From Xanthomonas arboricola pv. juglandis (GTDB lineage Bacteria; Pseudomonadota; Gammaproteobacteria; Xanthomonadales; Xanthomonadaceae), in contig NZ_JZEF01000002.1 of the NCBI RefSeq assembly GCF_001013475.1, positions 907,555 through 971,554 of the forward strand: a stretch of DNA of 64,000 bases, given 5' to 3'. The number at the start of each line of letters is the position of its first letter. The first letter of the stretch is position 1. Under the pieces are notes generated by a model, which saw nothing but the letters and a program-made list of their open reading frames with translations, was not told the origin of the DNA and searched no databases. This document shows positions 46,307 to 55,957 of the stretch, in pieces. A program made the translations under genes and the position numbers.

Positions 46307-47491
46307 TCAAAGACGTTGCAAGCCACGTGCAATCCGCTCCACCGCCTGCTCGAGGCGTGGCAGGCTTTGCGTATAGGCGATGCGGACGTGCTGGTTGGCG
46401 CGGTGATGGCCGAAGTCGATGCCGGGGGTGAAGGCGACATGTTCGGTTTCCAGGAAGTGCGCGCAGAAGGCCTGGGCGTCGTTGGAAAATGCGCTGATGT
46501 CCGCGTACAGGTAGAACGCACCCTGCGGTTCGACGGCGATGTTGAAGCCAAGCTGGCGCAGCGCGGGCAGCAGATAATCGCGGCGCTGCTGGAACTCGGC
46601 GCGGCGGGCTTCGAAGATGGCGATGCTTTCTGGCGTAAAACAGGCCAGTGCGGCGTGCTGGGCGATCGTGGATGCGCTGATGTAAAGATTCTGCGCGAGT
46701 TTCTCCAGCTCCGGCACCGCCTCGGGCGGGGCGACCAGCCAGCCCAGGCGCCAGCCGGTCATGCCGAAGTACTTGGAAAAACTGTTCAACACAAAGGCGC
46801 TGTCGTCCACTTCCAGCACGCTGTGCGCGTCCATGCCGTAGGTCAGGCCGTGGTAGATCTCGTCCACCACCAGGTGGCCGCCGCGTGCATGCAGCGCCTG
46901 CGACAAGCCGGCCAGTTGCGCGCGCGACAGCACGCTGCCGGTGGGATTTGCCGGCGAGGCGACCAGTGCGCCGACGCTGTCGGCGTTCCAGCAGGCGTCG
47001 ACCAGACCTGGCGTCAGCTGGTAATCGGTGTCTGCGCCGACCGGCACCAGTTGCGCGGCGCCTTCGACCAGGCGCAGGAAATGCCGGTTGCACGGATAGC
47101 CGGGGTCGGCGAGCAGCCAGTGTTTGTCCGGGTCGACCAACAGGCTGCTGGCCAGCAGCAATGCGCCGGAGCCGCCCGGGGTCACCAGGATGCGTTCCGG
47201 ATCGATAGCGCAGCCGTACCGCTGCGCGTAAAACCCGGCGATGGCGGCGCGCAGCGCGGGCAGGCCGCGGGCGGCCGTGTAGCGGGTGTGTCCGGCCGCC
47301 AGTGCGGCCTGCCCGGCCGCGACGATCGGTGCGGCGGTGGTGAAATCCGGTTCGCCGATCTCCAGGTGGATCACATCGTGGCCGGCCTGCTCCAGCGCAT
47401 TGGCGCGCGCCAATAGCGCCATCACATGAAACGGGGCGATGTCCTGGCTGCGGCGGCTGTAGCGGGGAACGTGCGAATGTAGGGAGTCCAT
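46307..47491 (-). CDS. Class I/II PLP-dependent aminotransferase
   Basis: A 394-residue fold-type I aminotransferase. Landmarks are IHLEIGEPDF, HTRYTAARGLPALR, NPTGSV, VVDEIYHGLTY and the PLP-Lys motif SFSKYFGMTGWRLGW; GIDFGHHRANQHVRIAY near the end carries the substrate-carboxylate Arg. It is most like aspartate/aromatic or alanine-type aminotransferases; the amino donor cannot be fixed from sequence. ATG 47491 (MDSLHSHVPRYSRRS) has AGGG upstream on its strand. Divergent from ptrB. Confidence 0.9.
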   Translation of the reverse strand: MDSLHSHVPRYSRRSQDIAPFHVMALLARANALEQAGHDVIHLEIGEPDFTTAAPIVAAGQAALAAGHTRYTAARGLPALRAAIAGFYAQRYGCAIDPERILVTPGGSGALLLASSLLVDPDKHWLLADPGYPCNRHFLRLVEGAAQLVPVGADTDYQLTPGLVDACWNADSVGALVASPANPTGSVLSRAQLAGLSQALHARGGHLVVDEIYHGLTYGMDAHSVLEVDDSAFVLNSFSKYFGMTGWRLGWLVAPPEAVPELEKLAQNLYISASTIAQHAALACFTPESIAIFEARRAEFQQRRDYLLPALRQLGFNIAVEPQGAFYLYADISAFSNDAQAFCAHFLETEHVAFTPGIDFGHHRANQHVRIAYTQSLPRLEQAVERIARGLQRL

Positions 47492-47600
47492 GCCGAAGAG
47501 GATAGAGCAGCATGACCTCGGGCACATGACGCTCCCGGCCAGCCTCTTCCACACTCGGGCGCTGGGATGGCATTGCGTTCATCCAACGAACCCCAATCTG

Positions 47601-49742
47601 ATGAAGCCTGTCCTCACCTTTCTGATCGCCAGCCTGATGACCACATCTGTTCCTTCCGCCATCGCAGCTCTCCCGTCGCCGCCGGACGTGGCCAAGCGTC
47701 CGCATGTGGTCAAGGCCCCGTTCGGCGCCACCCGCAACGACGACTACTACTGGCTGCGCGACGACAAGCGCGAGGACAAGGCGATGCTGGCCTATCTCAA
47801 CGCCGAGAACGCCTACACCGACACGGTGATGGCGCCGCTCAAGCCGCTGGAAGACGCGCTGTATACCGAGATCGTCGGGCGCATCAAGCAGGACGACGCC
47901 AGCGTGCCGTATCGCGAGCGCGGCTACTGGTATTACACGCGCTTCGAGGCTGGCAAGGACTACCCGATCCAGGCGCGCCGCAAGGGCAGCATGGAGGCGC
48001 CGGAACAGATCCTGCTCGACGTCAACCAGATGGCGCAGGGCAAGGGCTACTTCAGCGTCGGCGATGCGGAAGTCAGCCAGGACAATCGCATCCTGGCCTG
48101 GGCCGACGATGCGGTGGGCCGTCGCCAGTACACGATCCGTTTCAAGAATCTGGACACCGGCGAGATCTACCCCGATACGGTGGAAGGCGTGTCGGCCAAC
48201 GTGGTCTGGGCCGACGACAACAAGACCCTGTTCTATGTCGAAAACGATCCGGAAACGCTGCTCACCGTGCGGGTGAAGAAACACGTGCTGGGCACGCCCT
48301 CCAAGGACGACGTGCTGGTGTACGAGGAGAAGGACGACAGCTTCTACATGGGCATCGGCCGTACCCGCGACGACAAGTACATCGTCATCGGCGTGGAAAG
48401 CACGGTGTCGTCGGAGACGCGTTATGCGCCGGCCGACAATCCCGAGCGGTTCACCCTGCTGGCCAAGCGCGAACGCGATGTCGAATATCACCCCGAGCAT
48501 TTCGATGGCCGTTGGGTGATCCGCACCAATGCCGATGGCGCCAAGAATTTCAAGCTGGTGACCGCACCCACCGATGCGACCACGCGCAAGCAGTGGACCG
48601 ACTGGGTGGCGCACGATGACAAGGTCTATATCGAAAACTTCGAGCTGTTCGACGGGTTTACCGCGATCGAAGAGCGCTCCGGCGGGCTGGAACGCGTGCG
48701 TCTTCAATTCAACAGTCCGCATATGGATGTGGGGGCTCATCCGGGGGAACCGCAATACGTCAAGGCCGACGAGCCTGCGTATTCGATGGGCCTGGCGGTC
48801 AATTCCGAGCCGGACACCGAGTGGTTGCGCTACAGCTACACCTCGTTGACCACGCCGGCCACCACCTATGAGCTCAACACGCGGACCGGCGAGCGCAAGC
48901 TGCTCAAGCAGCAGCCGGTGATCGGTTACGACGCCGGCAAGTACGTGACCGAGCGCGTCTGGGTGAGCGCGCGTGACGGCGTCAAGGTGCCGGTGTCGCT
49001 GGTGTACAAGCGCGGCTTCAAGAAGGACGGCACTGCAGCGTTGTTCCAGTACGCCTACGGCAGCTACGGCATGTCGATGGACCCGGCGTTCAATCTGCCG
49101 GCGATCAGCTTGCTGGACCGTGGCGTGGTGTATGCCATCGCACACATCCGCGGCGGCCAGGAGATGGGCCGCCAGTGGTACGACGACGGCAAGCTGCTGC
49201 ACAAGAAGAACACCTTCACCGACTTCATCGACGTCACCCGCGGGCTGGTGGAACAGGGCTATGCCGCCAAGGATCGCGTTGCCGCCTCCGGCGGCAGCGC
49301 CGGTGGGTTGCTGATGGGTGCGGTGGCCAATATGGCGCCGCAGGACTATCGCGTGATGGTCGCGCAGGTGCCGTTCGTCGACGTGGTCACCACCATGCTC
49401 GATGCCAGCATCCCGCTCACCACCAACGAATACGACGAGTGGGGCAACCCGGAAAAGAAGGCCTATTACGACTACATGCTGTCCTATTCCCCGTACGACA
49501 ATGTGACCAGGCAGGCCTATCCGGCCCTGTTCGTCGGCACCGGCCTGTGGGATTCGCAGGTGCAGTACTGGGAGCCGGCCAAGTGGGTGGCCAAGCTGCG
49601 CGACGACAACACCGGCACCCGGCCGATCGTGTTCCGCACCAACATGGAAGCCGGCCACGGCGGCAAGTCCGGCCGCTTCCGCCGTTACCGCGAACTCGCC
49701 GAGTCGTATGCGTTTGTGCTGGATCAGCTCGGGGTCAAGTAG
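47601..49742 (+). CDS. ptrB: Exported oligopeptidase B (S9A)
   Basis: A 713-residue serine peptidase, the second S9A enzyme in the window. It differs from the first in having the oligopeptidase B pattern: GATRNDDYYWLRDD near the mature start, YAYGSYGMSMDPAF, AHIRGGQEMGRQWYDDGKL, catalytic GGSAGGLLMGA and AGHGGKSGRF with the His. Oligopeptidase B cleaves after Arg or Lys in short peptides. A signal peptide (VLTFLIASLMTTSVPSAIAA) indicates export, whereas the E. coli enzyme is cytosolic. ATG 47601 is chosen for that leader; the open frame reaches 47490. Confidence 0.92.
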   Translation: MKPVLTFLIASLMTTSVPSAIAALPSPPDVAKRPHVVKAPFGATRNDDYYWLRDDKREDKAMLAYLNAENAYTDTVMAPLKPLEDALYTEIVGRIKQDDASVPYRERGYWYYTRFEAGKDYPIQARRKGSMEAPEQILLDVNQMAQGKGYFSVGDAEVSQDNRILAWADDAVGRRQYTIRFKNLDTGEIYPDTVEGVSANVVWADDNKTLFYVENDPETLLTVRVKKHVLGTPSKDDVLVYEEKDDSFYMGIGRTRDDKYIVIGVESTVSSETRYAPADNPERFTLLAKRERDVEYHPEHFDGRWVIRTNADGAKNFKLVTAPTDATTRKQWTDWVAHDDKVYIENFELFDGFTAIEERSGGLERVRLQFNSPHMDVGAHPGEPQYVKADEPAYSMGLAVNSEPDTEWLRYSYTSLTTPATTYELNTRTGERKLLKQQPVIGYDAGKYVTERVWVSARDGVKVPVSLVYKRGFKKDGTAALFQYAYGSYGMSMDPAFNLPAISLLDRGVVYAIAHIRGGQEMGRQWYDDGKLLHKKNTFTDFIDVTRGLVEQGYAAKDRVAASGGSAGGLLMGAVANMAPQDYRVMVAQVPFVDVVTTMLDASIPLTTNEYDEWGNPEKKAYYDYMLSYSPYDNVTRQAYPALFVGTGLWDSQVQYWEPAKWVAKLRDDNTGTRPIVFRTNMEAGHGGKSGRFRRYRELAESYAFVLDQLGVK

Positions 49743-49744
49743 TT

Positions 49745-49790
49745 GAGGGGCGGGGATTGGGGAGTCGGGATTGGGGATTGGTAAGCAAAA
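49745..49790. repeat. GGGGATTGG-type tandem repeat
   Basis: GGGGCGGGGATTGGGGAGTC followed by GGGATTGGGGATTGG directly after the ptrB stop. It resembles one arm of the elements at 2783-2897 and 54072-54182; the opposite arm is short or missing. Confidence 0.55.
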
Positions 49791-49814
49791 CCCGCCCAAT
49801 CCTGCGTGCAGACG

Positions 49815-49870
49815 TCCCCTTATCCGCCGTTCGGGGCCCCTTCTCCCGGTGCGAGAAGGGGATGCCCGGA
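49815..49870. repeat. CTTCTCCC repeat, single copy
   Basis: CCTTATCCGCCGTTCGGGGC then CCTTCTCCCGGTGCGAGAAG. Opposite orientation to the copy at 46155. It lies just upstream of the DUF454 gene. Confidence 0.55.
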
Positions 49871-49904
49871 CCATCTCGGCGCCCGCTGGCCGTATCATTT
49901 ACCC

Positions 49905-50303
49905 ATGACGCGACCGACTCGATTCCGCTGGGCCTGGTGGTTGCTGGCCTACGCCAGCCTGGCGACCGGCATCGTCGGTATCTTCGTACCCGGCCTGCCG
50001 ACGACCGTGTTCATCCTGATTTCCGCCTGGGCCGCCTCGCACGGCTCCGAGCGCCTGCACAACTGGCTGCTCTCGCACCCGCGCTTCGGCCCGGCGATCG
50101 TCGAGTGGCAGACCTATCGCGCGGTCAGCCGCAAGGCCAAGTGGATGGCCACGCTCACCATGACCGTCTGCGCCGGCATCATGCTGTGGTGCGTGCCGGT
50201 GTTCTGGGTCAAATGCCTGTCGATCGGCAGCATGGCGGTGGTGGCGATCTGGCTATGGCTGCGCCCCGAGCCGCCACCGCGCGCGCTGCCCAGCGCGCAC
50301 TGA
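49905..50303 (+). CDS. DUF454 (YbaN-like) inner-membrane protein
   Basis: A 132-residue membrane protein with three or four hydrophobic segments. Family landmarks are LAYASLATGIVGIFVPGLPT, TVFILISAWAASHGSERLHNW, LLSHPRFGP and W.....ISRKAK-like (YRAVSRKAKWMA). DUF454 proteins have no established function. ATG 49905 gives the family start length. It stands about 50 bases before lptM and could lead that transcript. Confidence 0.85.
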   Translation: MTRPTRFRWAWWLLAYASLATGIVGIFVPGLPTTVFILISAWAASHGSERLHNWLLSHPRFGPAIVEWQTYRAVSRKAKWMATLTMTVCAGIMLWCVPVFWVKCLSIGSMAVVAIWLWLRPEPPPRALPSAH

Positions 50304-50350
50304 GCGCACTGAGCGCACGGCAGTCAGGGTGTTCTGGCTATACTTCGGCC

Positions 50351-50605
50351 ATGAGCATCATGTCCCGACCGTCTGTTCGTCTCGCACTGGTTGGTGCGAC
50401 CTTTGTCCTGCTTGCCGCCTGCGGCAACAAGGGCCCGCTGGTAATGCCGCAGAAGCCGGTGCCGGTGGAAGCCCAGCCCGTGCTGCAGCCGCCGGACGCG
50501 CCACAACCACTGGATGAGTCCTCGCCTGCGCCTGCGCCGGTGAATACCGATACGCAGCCCGCGCCCACCACCGACCAGCCCGCTAGCAGCGGCAATGAGC
50601 GCTGA
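50351..50605 (+). CDS. lptM: Small lipoprotein LptM (YifL)
   Basis: An 84-residue lipoprotein. Type II leader with lipobox LLAAC and the family block [10 protein letters not shown] right after the lipidated Cys; the remainder is a Pro/Ala-rich low-complexity tail. In E. coli LptM helps LptD assembly in the outer membrane. ATG 50351 is chosen (ATG 50360 three codons later is possible). The gene overlaps dapF by eleven bases, as in the conserved lptM-dapF-DUF484-xerC order. Confidence 0.88.
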   Translation: MSIMSRPSVRLALVGATFVLLAACGNKGPLVMPQKPVPVEAQPVLQPPDAPQPLDESSPAPAPVNTDTQPAPTTDQPASSGNER

Positions 50606-51446
50606 CGGCCGCAACGGGCGTCTGCGTTTCACCAAAATGCATGGCGCCGGCAACGATTTCGTCGTGCTGGACCTGCGCGACGGTACGCCGCCGCCGGATG
50701 CCGCGCTGGCCGCACGCCTGGCCGACCGTCATTTCGGGGTGGGCTGCGACCAGATCCTGACCATCGAGAACTCGCGCAGCAGCGAGGCGGTGGCCGCCTA
50801 CGGCATCTGGAATTCCGACGGCTCGGCCGCGCGCCAATGCGGCAATGGCGCGCGCTGTGTGGCGGCCTGGCTGGTGCGCGACGGCACCGCGCAGGACGAT
50901 GAGTTCGTCATCGATAGCCCGTTCACCTCCCACCGCGTGCAGCGTCTGGACGCCGGCACCTACGCGGTGGCGATGGGCGTGCCGCAGTTCGAGCCCACGC
51001 AGATCCCGCTGGCCGGCTTTGCGCGTGCGCGCGAGGAATATGCGCTGCCGGTGCATGGCGAAACCGTGCGCTTTGGCGCGGTGTCGATGGGCAACCCGCA
51101 TGCCGTGGTGGAAGTTGGGCGGGTGGACGCGGCGCCGGTAGAGCGCGTCGGCGGCCTGTTGCAGCAGAACGCCGCGTTTCCCGATTCGGTCAACGTCGGC
51201 TTTGTGCAGGTCGTCGACCCGACGCATGTGCGCCTGCGCGTGTTCGAGCGCGGCGTCGGCGAAACCCTGGCCTGCGGCAGCGGTGCATGCGCGGCGGCGG
51301 TGGTGCTGATGCAGCGCGGCCGTGTCGAGCGCGACGTGCAGGTGTCCTTGCCCGGCGGCGAGCTGCGCATCCGTTGGGCCGGCGAACAACAGGAAGTCGT
51401 CATGTCAGGCCCGGCCGTGTTCGTCTTCGATGGAGAGTGGAACTGA
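50595..51446 (+). CDS. dapF: Diaminopimelate epimerase
   Basis: A 283-residue PLP-independent epimerase converting LL- to meso-diaminopimelate for lysine and peptidoglycan. The two catalytic Cys are in [10 protein letters not shown] and [11 protein letters not shown], one in each pseudo-symmetric half. [15 protein letters not shown] marks the N-terminus. It overlaps lptM at its start and shares one base with the DUF484 gene (TGATG). Confidence 0.96.
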   Translation: MSADGRNGRLRFTKMHGAGNDFVVLDLRDGTPPPDAALAARLADRHFGVGCDQILTIENSRSSEAVAAYGIWNSDGSAARQCGNGARCVAAWLVRDGTAQDDEFVIDSPFTSHRVQRLDAGTYAVAMGVPQFEPTQIPLAGFARAREEYALPVHGETVRFGAVSMGNPHAVVEVGRVDAAPVERVGGLLQQNAAFPDSVNVGFVQVVDPTHVRLRVFERGVGETLACGSGACAAAVVLMQRGRVERDVQVSLPGGELRIRWAGEQQEVVMSGPAVFVFDGEWN

Positions 51447-52117
51447 TGAGCGAGAACACGGACACATTCAGCGCGCACGAAGTGGCAACCTGGTTGCGGC
51501 GCCACCCGACCTTCCTCAAGCAGTTCCCGGATCTGGCGGTGAGTCTGCTGGTGCCGCGCGACGACGGCCCCACCGCCTCGCTGGCCACCTATCAGCTGGA
51601 AGTGCTGCGCGACAAGAACCGCGAGCTGTCGCGGCGCCTGCACGAGCTTGGCCACAATGCGCAGGACAACGAGCGCCTGGCGGTACGCACGCATCAACTG
51701 ACCCTGGCGCTGATGCGCCAGACCAGCGCAGCCGACACGCTCAAGGCGATGGCCGCCTCGCTGGCGGAAGATTTCAATGGCGAACTGGTGCGGCTGGTGT
51801 TGCTCAAGCCGGTCGCCGGCCTGGAGGCCGACTGGCTGCAGATCATCGCCGCCGACGATGCACGGCTTGCCCCGTTCCGCGATTGCCTGAGCGACGGCGA
51901 GCCAATCTGCGGCCGCCTGCAGGCGGAAAAACACGCGCTGCTGTACGCCGACCAGGCTGCCAACGTGCAATCCACTGCGCTGCTGCCCTTGCCCGGCATC
52001 GGCCTGATTGCGGTCGGCAGCAGCGACGCCAACCGTTTCTATCCCGGCATGGGTACCTTGTTTCTGCGCATGATGGGCGAGTCCCTGGGCGTGGCCTTGC
52101 AGCGCTTCGACACATGA
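51446..52117 (+). CDS. DUF484 family protein (YigA-like)
   Basis: A 223-residue cytosolic protein with the DUF484 pattern: VATWLRRHPTFLKQFPDL at the start, a helix with SLATYQLEVLRDKNRELSRR, then a GAF-like fold (ESTALLPLP-type, STALLPLPGIGLIAVGSSD, RFYPGMGTLFLRMMGE). Function not established. Its ATG overlaps the dapF stop and it precedes xerC by about 80 bases, the same order as in E. coli. Confidence 0.9.
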   Translation: MSENTDTFSAHEVATWLRRHPTFLKQFPDLAVSLLVPRDDGPTASLATYQLEVLRDKNRELSRRLHELGHNAQDNERLAVRTHQLTLALMRQTSAADTLKAMAASLAEDFNGELVRLVLLKPVAGLEADWLQIIAADDARLAPFRDCLSDGEPICGRLQAEKHALLYADQAANVQSTALLPLPGIGLIAVGSSDANRFYPGMGTLFLRMMGESLGVALQRFDT

Positions 52118-52195
52118 TGCGCCGTGCAGGGTGCGCCGATGCGTGCAGCCTGCGCTGGATGGCCGCACCGACGGTGCGGCAGCGGGGAGTCTGAG

Positions 52196-53083
52196 GTGGC
52201 GTCGGTCGACGATTTCCTGGGATATCTGCAGGTCGAGCGGCAGGTGTCTGCGCATACGCTGGATGCCTACCAGCGCGATCTTGCTGCGTTGGTGGGCTGG
52301 GCCGGCGAACAGGCCATCGACGATGTGGCGCAGCTCGATAGCGCACAGTTGCGGCAGTTCGTTGCGGCCGAGCACCGGCGCGGGTTGTCGCCCAAGAGCC
52401 TGCAGCGTCGTCTGTCGGCATGCCGCAGTTACTACGCCTGGTTGCTCAAGCATGGCCGCATTGCCGCAAGTCCGGCGGCGGCGCTGCGTGCACCCAAGGC
52501 GCCACGTAAATTGCCGCAGGTGCTCGATGCCGATGAAGCGGTGCGTCTGGTCGAGGTGCCGACCGACGCGCCGCTGGGCCTGCGCGATCGCGCCTTGCTG
52601 GAGCTGTTCTATTCATCCGGGCTGCGCCTGAGCGAGCTCTGCGCGCTGCGCTGGCGCGACCTGGATCTGGACAGCGGCTTGGTGATGGTGCTCGGCAAGG
52701 GCGGCAAGCAGCGCCTGGTGCCGGTGGGCTCGCATGCGATCGGCGCGTTGCGCGACTGGCTGCGCGACAGCGGCGGGCTTGCCGATACGCATGTATTCCC
52801 CGGCCGCGCCGGCGGTGCGATTTCGCAGCGCGCAGTGCAGATCCGCATCAAGCAACTGGCAGTGCGCCAGGGCATGTTCAAGGACGTGCATCCGCATATG
52901 CTGCGGCACAGCTTTGCCAGCCACATCCTCGAATCTTCCGGCGACCTGCGCGGCGTGCAGGAATTGCTCGGCCATTCGGACATCGCCACCACGCAGATCT
53001 ATACACATCTGGATTTCCAGCACCTGGCCAAGGTCTACGACGCCGCGCATCCGCGCGCCAGGCGCAAGAAAGCTGCTGAGTGA
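52196..53083 (+). CDS. xerC: Tyrosine recombinase XerC
   Basis: A 295-residue recombinase that resolves chromosome dimers with XerD at dif. All catalytic residues are seen: R152 in ELCALRW, K171 in GKGGKQR, H234/R237 in HMLRHSF, H260 in LLGHS and Y269 in TTQIYTH. An N-terminal SAM-like domain occupies ~1-90. GTG 52196 follows GGGGAG and gives the family length; ATG 52139 upstream would add 19 atypical residues. Last gene of the lptM-dapF-DUF484-xerC run. Confidence 0.94.
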   Translation: MASVDDFLGYLQVERQVSAHTLDAYQRDLAALVGWAGEQAIDDVAQLDSAQLRQFVAAEHRRGLSPKSLQRRLSACRSYYAWLLKHGRIAASPAAALRAPKAPRKLPQVLDADEAVRLVEVPTDAPLGLRDRALLELFYSSGLRLSELCALRWRDLDLDSGLVMVLGKGGKQRLVPVGSHAIGALRDWLRDSGGLADTHVFPGRAGGAISQRAVQIRIKQLAVRQGMFKDVHPHMLRHSFASHILESSGDLRGVQELLGHSDIATTQIYTHLDFQHLAKVYDAAHPRARRKKAAE

Positions 53084-53521
53084 GCGGTGCGGCGTGTGTT
53101 GCGCTTGGCGGTTAACCACTGCTCTGAAGTACCGCCGCTTGCGAATCGCCGCTCTAGCCCCTCTCCCCTCGGGAGAGGGGCTCAAGTGCAGGCATCGGCG
53201 CTTGTACGCGCATCCATGCGCGGGCCTGCGTGGTTATTCGGGCCGAAGCGTTTGTTGCAGTGATGCGCATATGACGGCCGCGTACTGCAGCGACAGGTTT
53301 GCGCAGCAGCGTCTCCGCGCCGGCGACGATCACCCGGTTCATCCCGAAGCGCACACCACGCTGCCGATCGTTCTCGTGTGCGGCTGCTCAATCGCTGCGT
53401 GCCGGGAGCGCATGCTGTCTGCCGTCTGAGCGCGCTGCATCAGCCGCCCGCGCCACATGCGCGCAGCATGCTTGAACCCGGCAGGGGCGTCCCCACCTCA
53501 TTGGAAACCCCCGGAGGACCC
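53084..53521. other. Intergenic region xerC-hslV with one hairpin
   Basis: About 440 bases. It holds a perfect inverted repeat at 53156-53182 and overlapping short frames that I judge to be shadows. No heat-shock promoter could be identified by eye. Confidence 0.45.
53156..53182. terminator. Hairpin downstream of xerC
   Basis: AGCCCCTCTCCC, loop CTC, then its exact complement. A 12-bp GC-rich stem without a U tract. It may end the xerC transcript; it also resembles the CTTCTCCC repeat family. Confidence 0.5.
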
Positions 53522-54073
53522 ATGGACCCCAGCCAGAACCCCAACATCGTTCACGCCACCACCATCATCTCGGTTCGGCGTGGTGGGCATGTCGCCGTTG
53601 CCGGCGATGGCCAGGTCACCCTCGGCCACACCGTCATGAAGGGCAATGCGCGCAAGGTGCGCCGGCTCGGCCGCGAGGGGCAGGTGCTGGCCGGTTTCGC
53701 CGGCGCCGCCGCCGATGCGTTCACCCTGTTCGAGCTGTTCGAAGCCAAGCTCGACAAGCATGGGCAACTGACCCGTGCCGCCGTGGAGCTGGCCAAGGAT
53801 TGGCGCACCGAGCGCCGCCTGGGCAAGCTTGAGGCGCTGCTTGCGGTCGCCGATAAGGAAACCTCGTTGATCATCAGCGGGACCGGCGATGTGATCGAAC
53901 CGGAAGACGGCATCATCGCCATCGGTTCGGGCGGCTCGTACGCCCTGTCGGCCGCCCGCGCGCTGCTGGCGCACACCGAACTCGATGCCAAGACCATCGC
54001 CACCGAGGCGATCAACATCGCCGGCGATATCTGCATTTATACCAATCGCAATGTGGTGGTCGAAGAGCTGTGA
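53522..54073 (+). CDS. hslV: ATP-dependent protease peptidase subunit HslV
   Basis: A 183-residue proteasome-like subunit of the HslVU (ClpQY) protease. A short propeptide ends before the catalytic Thr of [44 protein letters not shown] and [16 protein letters not shown] are conserved blocks. GGAGGACCC directly before ATG 53522 fits a strong ribosome site. HslU follows after a repeat-containing gap of ~110 bases. Confidence 0.96.
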   Translation: MDPSQNPNIVHATTIISVRRGGHVAVAGDGQVTLGHTVMKGNARKVRRLGREGQVLAGFAGAAADAFTLFELFEAKLDKHGQLTRAAVELAKDWRTERRLGKLEALLAVADKETSLIISGTGDVIEPEDGIIAIGSGGSYALSAARALLAHTELDAKTIATEAINIAGDICIYTNRNVVVEEL

Positions 54074-54182
54074 ATCGGGAGTGGGGAATCGGGAATCGCA
54101 ACAGCGGTTTCGGTTCCACCCCGACGACATAGGCTCTTGATTTCGCGCTTGCGATTCCCCTTTCCCCATTCTCGATTCCCCA
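54072..54182. repeat. GGGAATCGG-type inverted repeat inside the hslVU operon
   Basis: The left arm has GAATCGGGAGTGGGGAATCG and GGGAATCGC; the right arm has GCGATTCCCC, TTTCCCCATTCTCGATTCCC. The arms pair into a hairpin filling the hslV-hslU gap and ending at the hslU ATG. Confidence 0.75.
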
Positions 54183-55550
54183 ATGCCAAATTCCGATACT
54201 TCAACCATGACTCCGCGCGAAATCGTGCAGGAGCTCGACCGTCATATCGTTGGCCAGCACGATGCCAAGCGTGCGGTTGCCATCGCGCTGCGTAATCGCT
54301 GGCGCCGCATGCAGCTGCCCGAAGAGCTGCGCAACGAGGTGATGCCCAAGAACATCCTGATGATCGGCCCGACCGGCGTCGGCAAGACCGAGATCGCGCG
54401 GCGCCTGGCCACCTTGGCCAATGCGCCGTTCGTCAAGGTCGAAGCCACGCGCTTTACCGAGGTCGGCTATGTCGGCAAGGATGTGGAACAGATCATTCGC
54501 GACCTGGCCGACACCTCGGTCAAGCTGTATCGCGAACAGGCCAAGGTGCGCGTGCGCAACCAGGCCGAAGAACGCGCCGAAGATCGTCTCCTGGATGCGC
54601 TGCTGCCACGCCGCGCGGCCGGGATCGGGTTCGATCCGGAAGCGGCGCGCAACGAGCCCTCGGCGCAGGACAACGACACCCGCATCAAGTTCCGCCGCAT
54701 GCTGCGCAGCGGCGAGCTGGACGAGCGCGAGATCGAGCTGGAAGTGGCTGTCAACGCCAGCATGGACATCATGACCCCGCCGGGCATGGAAGAAATGGGC
54801 CAGCAGCTGCGGCAGATGTTTTCCAACCTGGGCAGCGGCAAGTCGCAGAAGCGCAAGCTCACCATCAAGGCCGCGCGCCCGCTGCTGATCGAAGAAGAAG
54901 CCGGCAAGCTGGTCAACGAAGACGACGTACGTGCGGCGGCGATCGAAGCGTGCGAGCAGCACGGCATCGTGTTCATCGATGAAATCGACAAGGTCGCCAA
55001 GCGTGGCGAAGCCGGCTCCAACGGCGGCGATGTCAGTCGCGAGGGCGTGCAGCGCGATCTGCTGCCGCTGGTGGAAGGCTCCAACGTGTCGACCAAGTAC
55101 GGCACGGTCAAGACCGACCATATCCTGTTTATCGCCTCCGGCGCGTTCCATCTGGCCAAGCCCAGCGATCTGATTCCCGAATTGCAGGGCCGTTTCCCGA
55201 TCCGCGTCGAATTGACCGCGCTGACCAAGGCCGATTTCGTGCGCATCCTCACCGAACCCAAGGCTGCGTTGATCAAGCAGTACGAAGCCCTGCTGCAGAC
55301 CGAGGGCGTGCGCCTGACCTTCGGCGCCGATGCGGTGGAGCGCCTGGCCGAGATCGCCGCGCAGGTCAACGAGCGGCAGGAAAACATCGGCGCGCGCCGC
55401 CTGCACACGGTGCTGGAGCGCCTGCTCGATGTGTTGAGTTATGAGGCGCCGGATCGCGACGGCCAGAGCGTCACGGTCGATGCGGCCTATGTCGATGCGC
55501 AGCTCGGCGAGCTGGTGCAGGACCCGGACCTGAGCCGCTACATCCTCTGA
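54183..55550 (+). CDS. hslU: ATPase subunit HslU of the HslVU protease
   Basis: A 455-residue AAA+ unfoldase. Walker A GPTGVGKT is at 62-69, the GYVGKD pore loop near 100, Walker B IVFIDEID near 260 and the arginine-containing GRFPIRVEL further on. The C-terminal tail SRYIL is the HslV-docking end. ATG 54183 ([15 protein letters not shown]) is the start I recall for Xanthomonas; ATG 54210 (MTPREIV) matches E. coli length better. The upstream repeat ends exactly at the first ATG, so the 9-residue extension may come from it. Confidence 0.96.
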   Translation: MPNSDTSTMTPREIVQELDRHIVGQHDAKRAVAIALRNRWRRMQLPEELRNEVMPKNILMIGPTGVGKTEIARRLATLANAPFVKVEATRFTEVGYVGKDVEQIIRDLADTSVKLYREQAKVRVRNQAEERAEDRLLDALLPRRAAGIGFDPEAARNEPSAQDNDTRIKFRRMLRSGELDEREIELEVAVNASMDIMTPPGMEEMGQQLRQMFSNLGSGKSQKRKLTIKAARPLLIEEEAGKLVNEDDVRAAAIEACEQHGIVFIDEIDKVAKRGEAGSNGGDVSREGVQRDLLPLVEGSNVSTKYGTVKTDHILFIASGAFHLAKPSDLIPELQGRFPIRVELTALTKADFVRILTEPKAALIKQYEALLQTEGVRLTFGADAVERLAEIAAQVNERQENIGARRLHTVLERLLDVLSYEAPDRDGQSVTVDAAYVDAQLGELVQDPDLSRYIL

Positions 55551-55730
55551 TCGCAGCGCACCTGCATGCCGGTGCCAACGGTCATCAGGTCGGTGTGGAC
55601 GCAACCGGAGCCGGCGTGTACGCGTTGGACATGCCGATTCCGATTTTGACCGCGCTCGCCTGGCGGTGAGGACGGCAGTGTTGTTGGCCGCATCCGCCCG
55701 GATGCAGTCAAACGCTGAGTCGGTCGACGG

Positions 55731-55835
55731 CGCGGTGCCCTCACCGCTCGCGGGACACGCCGTGAACCCGTCCGTGGAGGCTCGGTGGCGGCATCCATGC
55801 CGCCAAGGGTCCCGTAATCGATGAGGGCACCGCAC
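55731..55835. repeat. Degenerate palindromic repeat (subfamily A)
   Basis: GCGGTGCCCTCACCGCTCGC, central GGCGGCATCCATGCCGCC, and a terminal GGGCACCGC complementary to the start. Same type as 15911-16010. Confidence 0.6.
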
Positions 55836-55957
55836 CTAACGTTGATCGGCGCTCGCATAAAAGCTGCCTGTCGCCCGACGTGCGTCGGGACGTTGCGCCC
55901 ACTCATCAGTATTAAACAAGCTGATTTCGAACAACGTGCGTAGTGCGTTGCTTGTAT

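Noticed and set aside
45924..49898. A 1324-codon open frame on the minus strand across ptrB and the aminotransferase
   Set aside because: It is antisense to a clear S9A peptidase, is His/Arg/Ala-rich without motifs, and its middle part is only an out-of-frame reading of the aminotransferase. Long antisense frames are common at this GC content.
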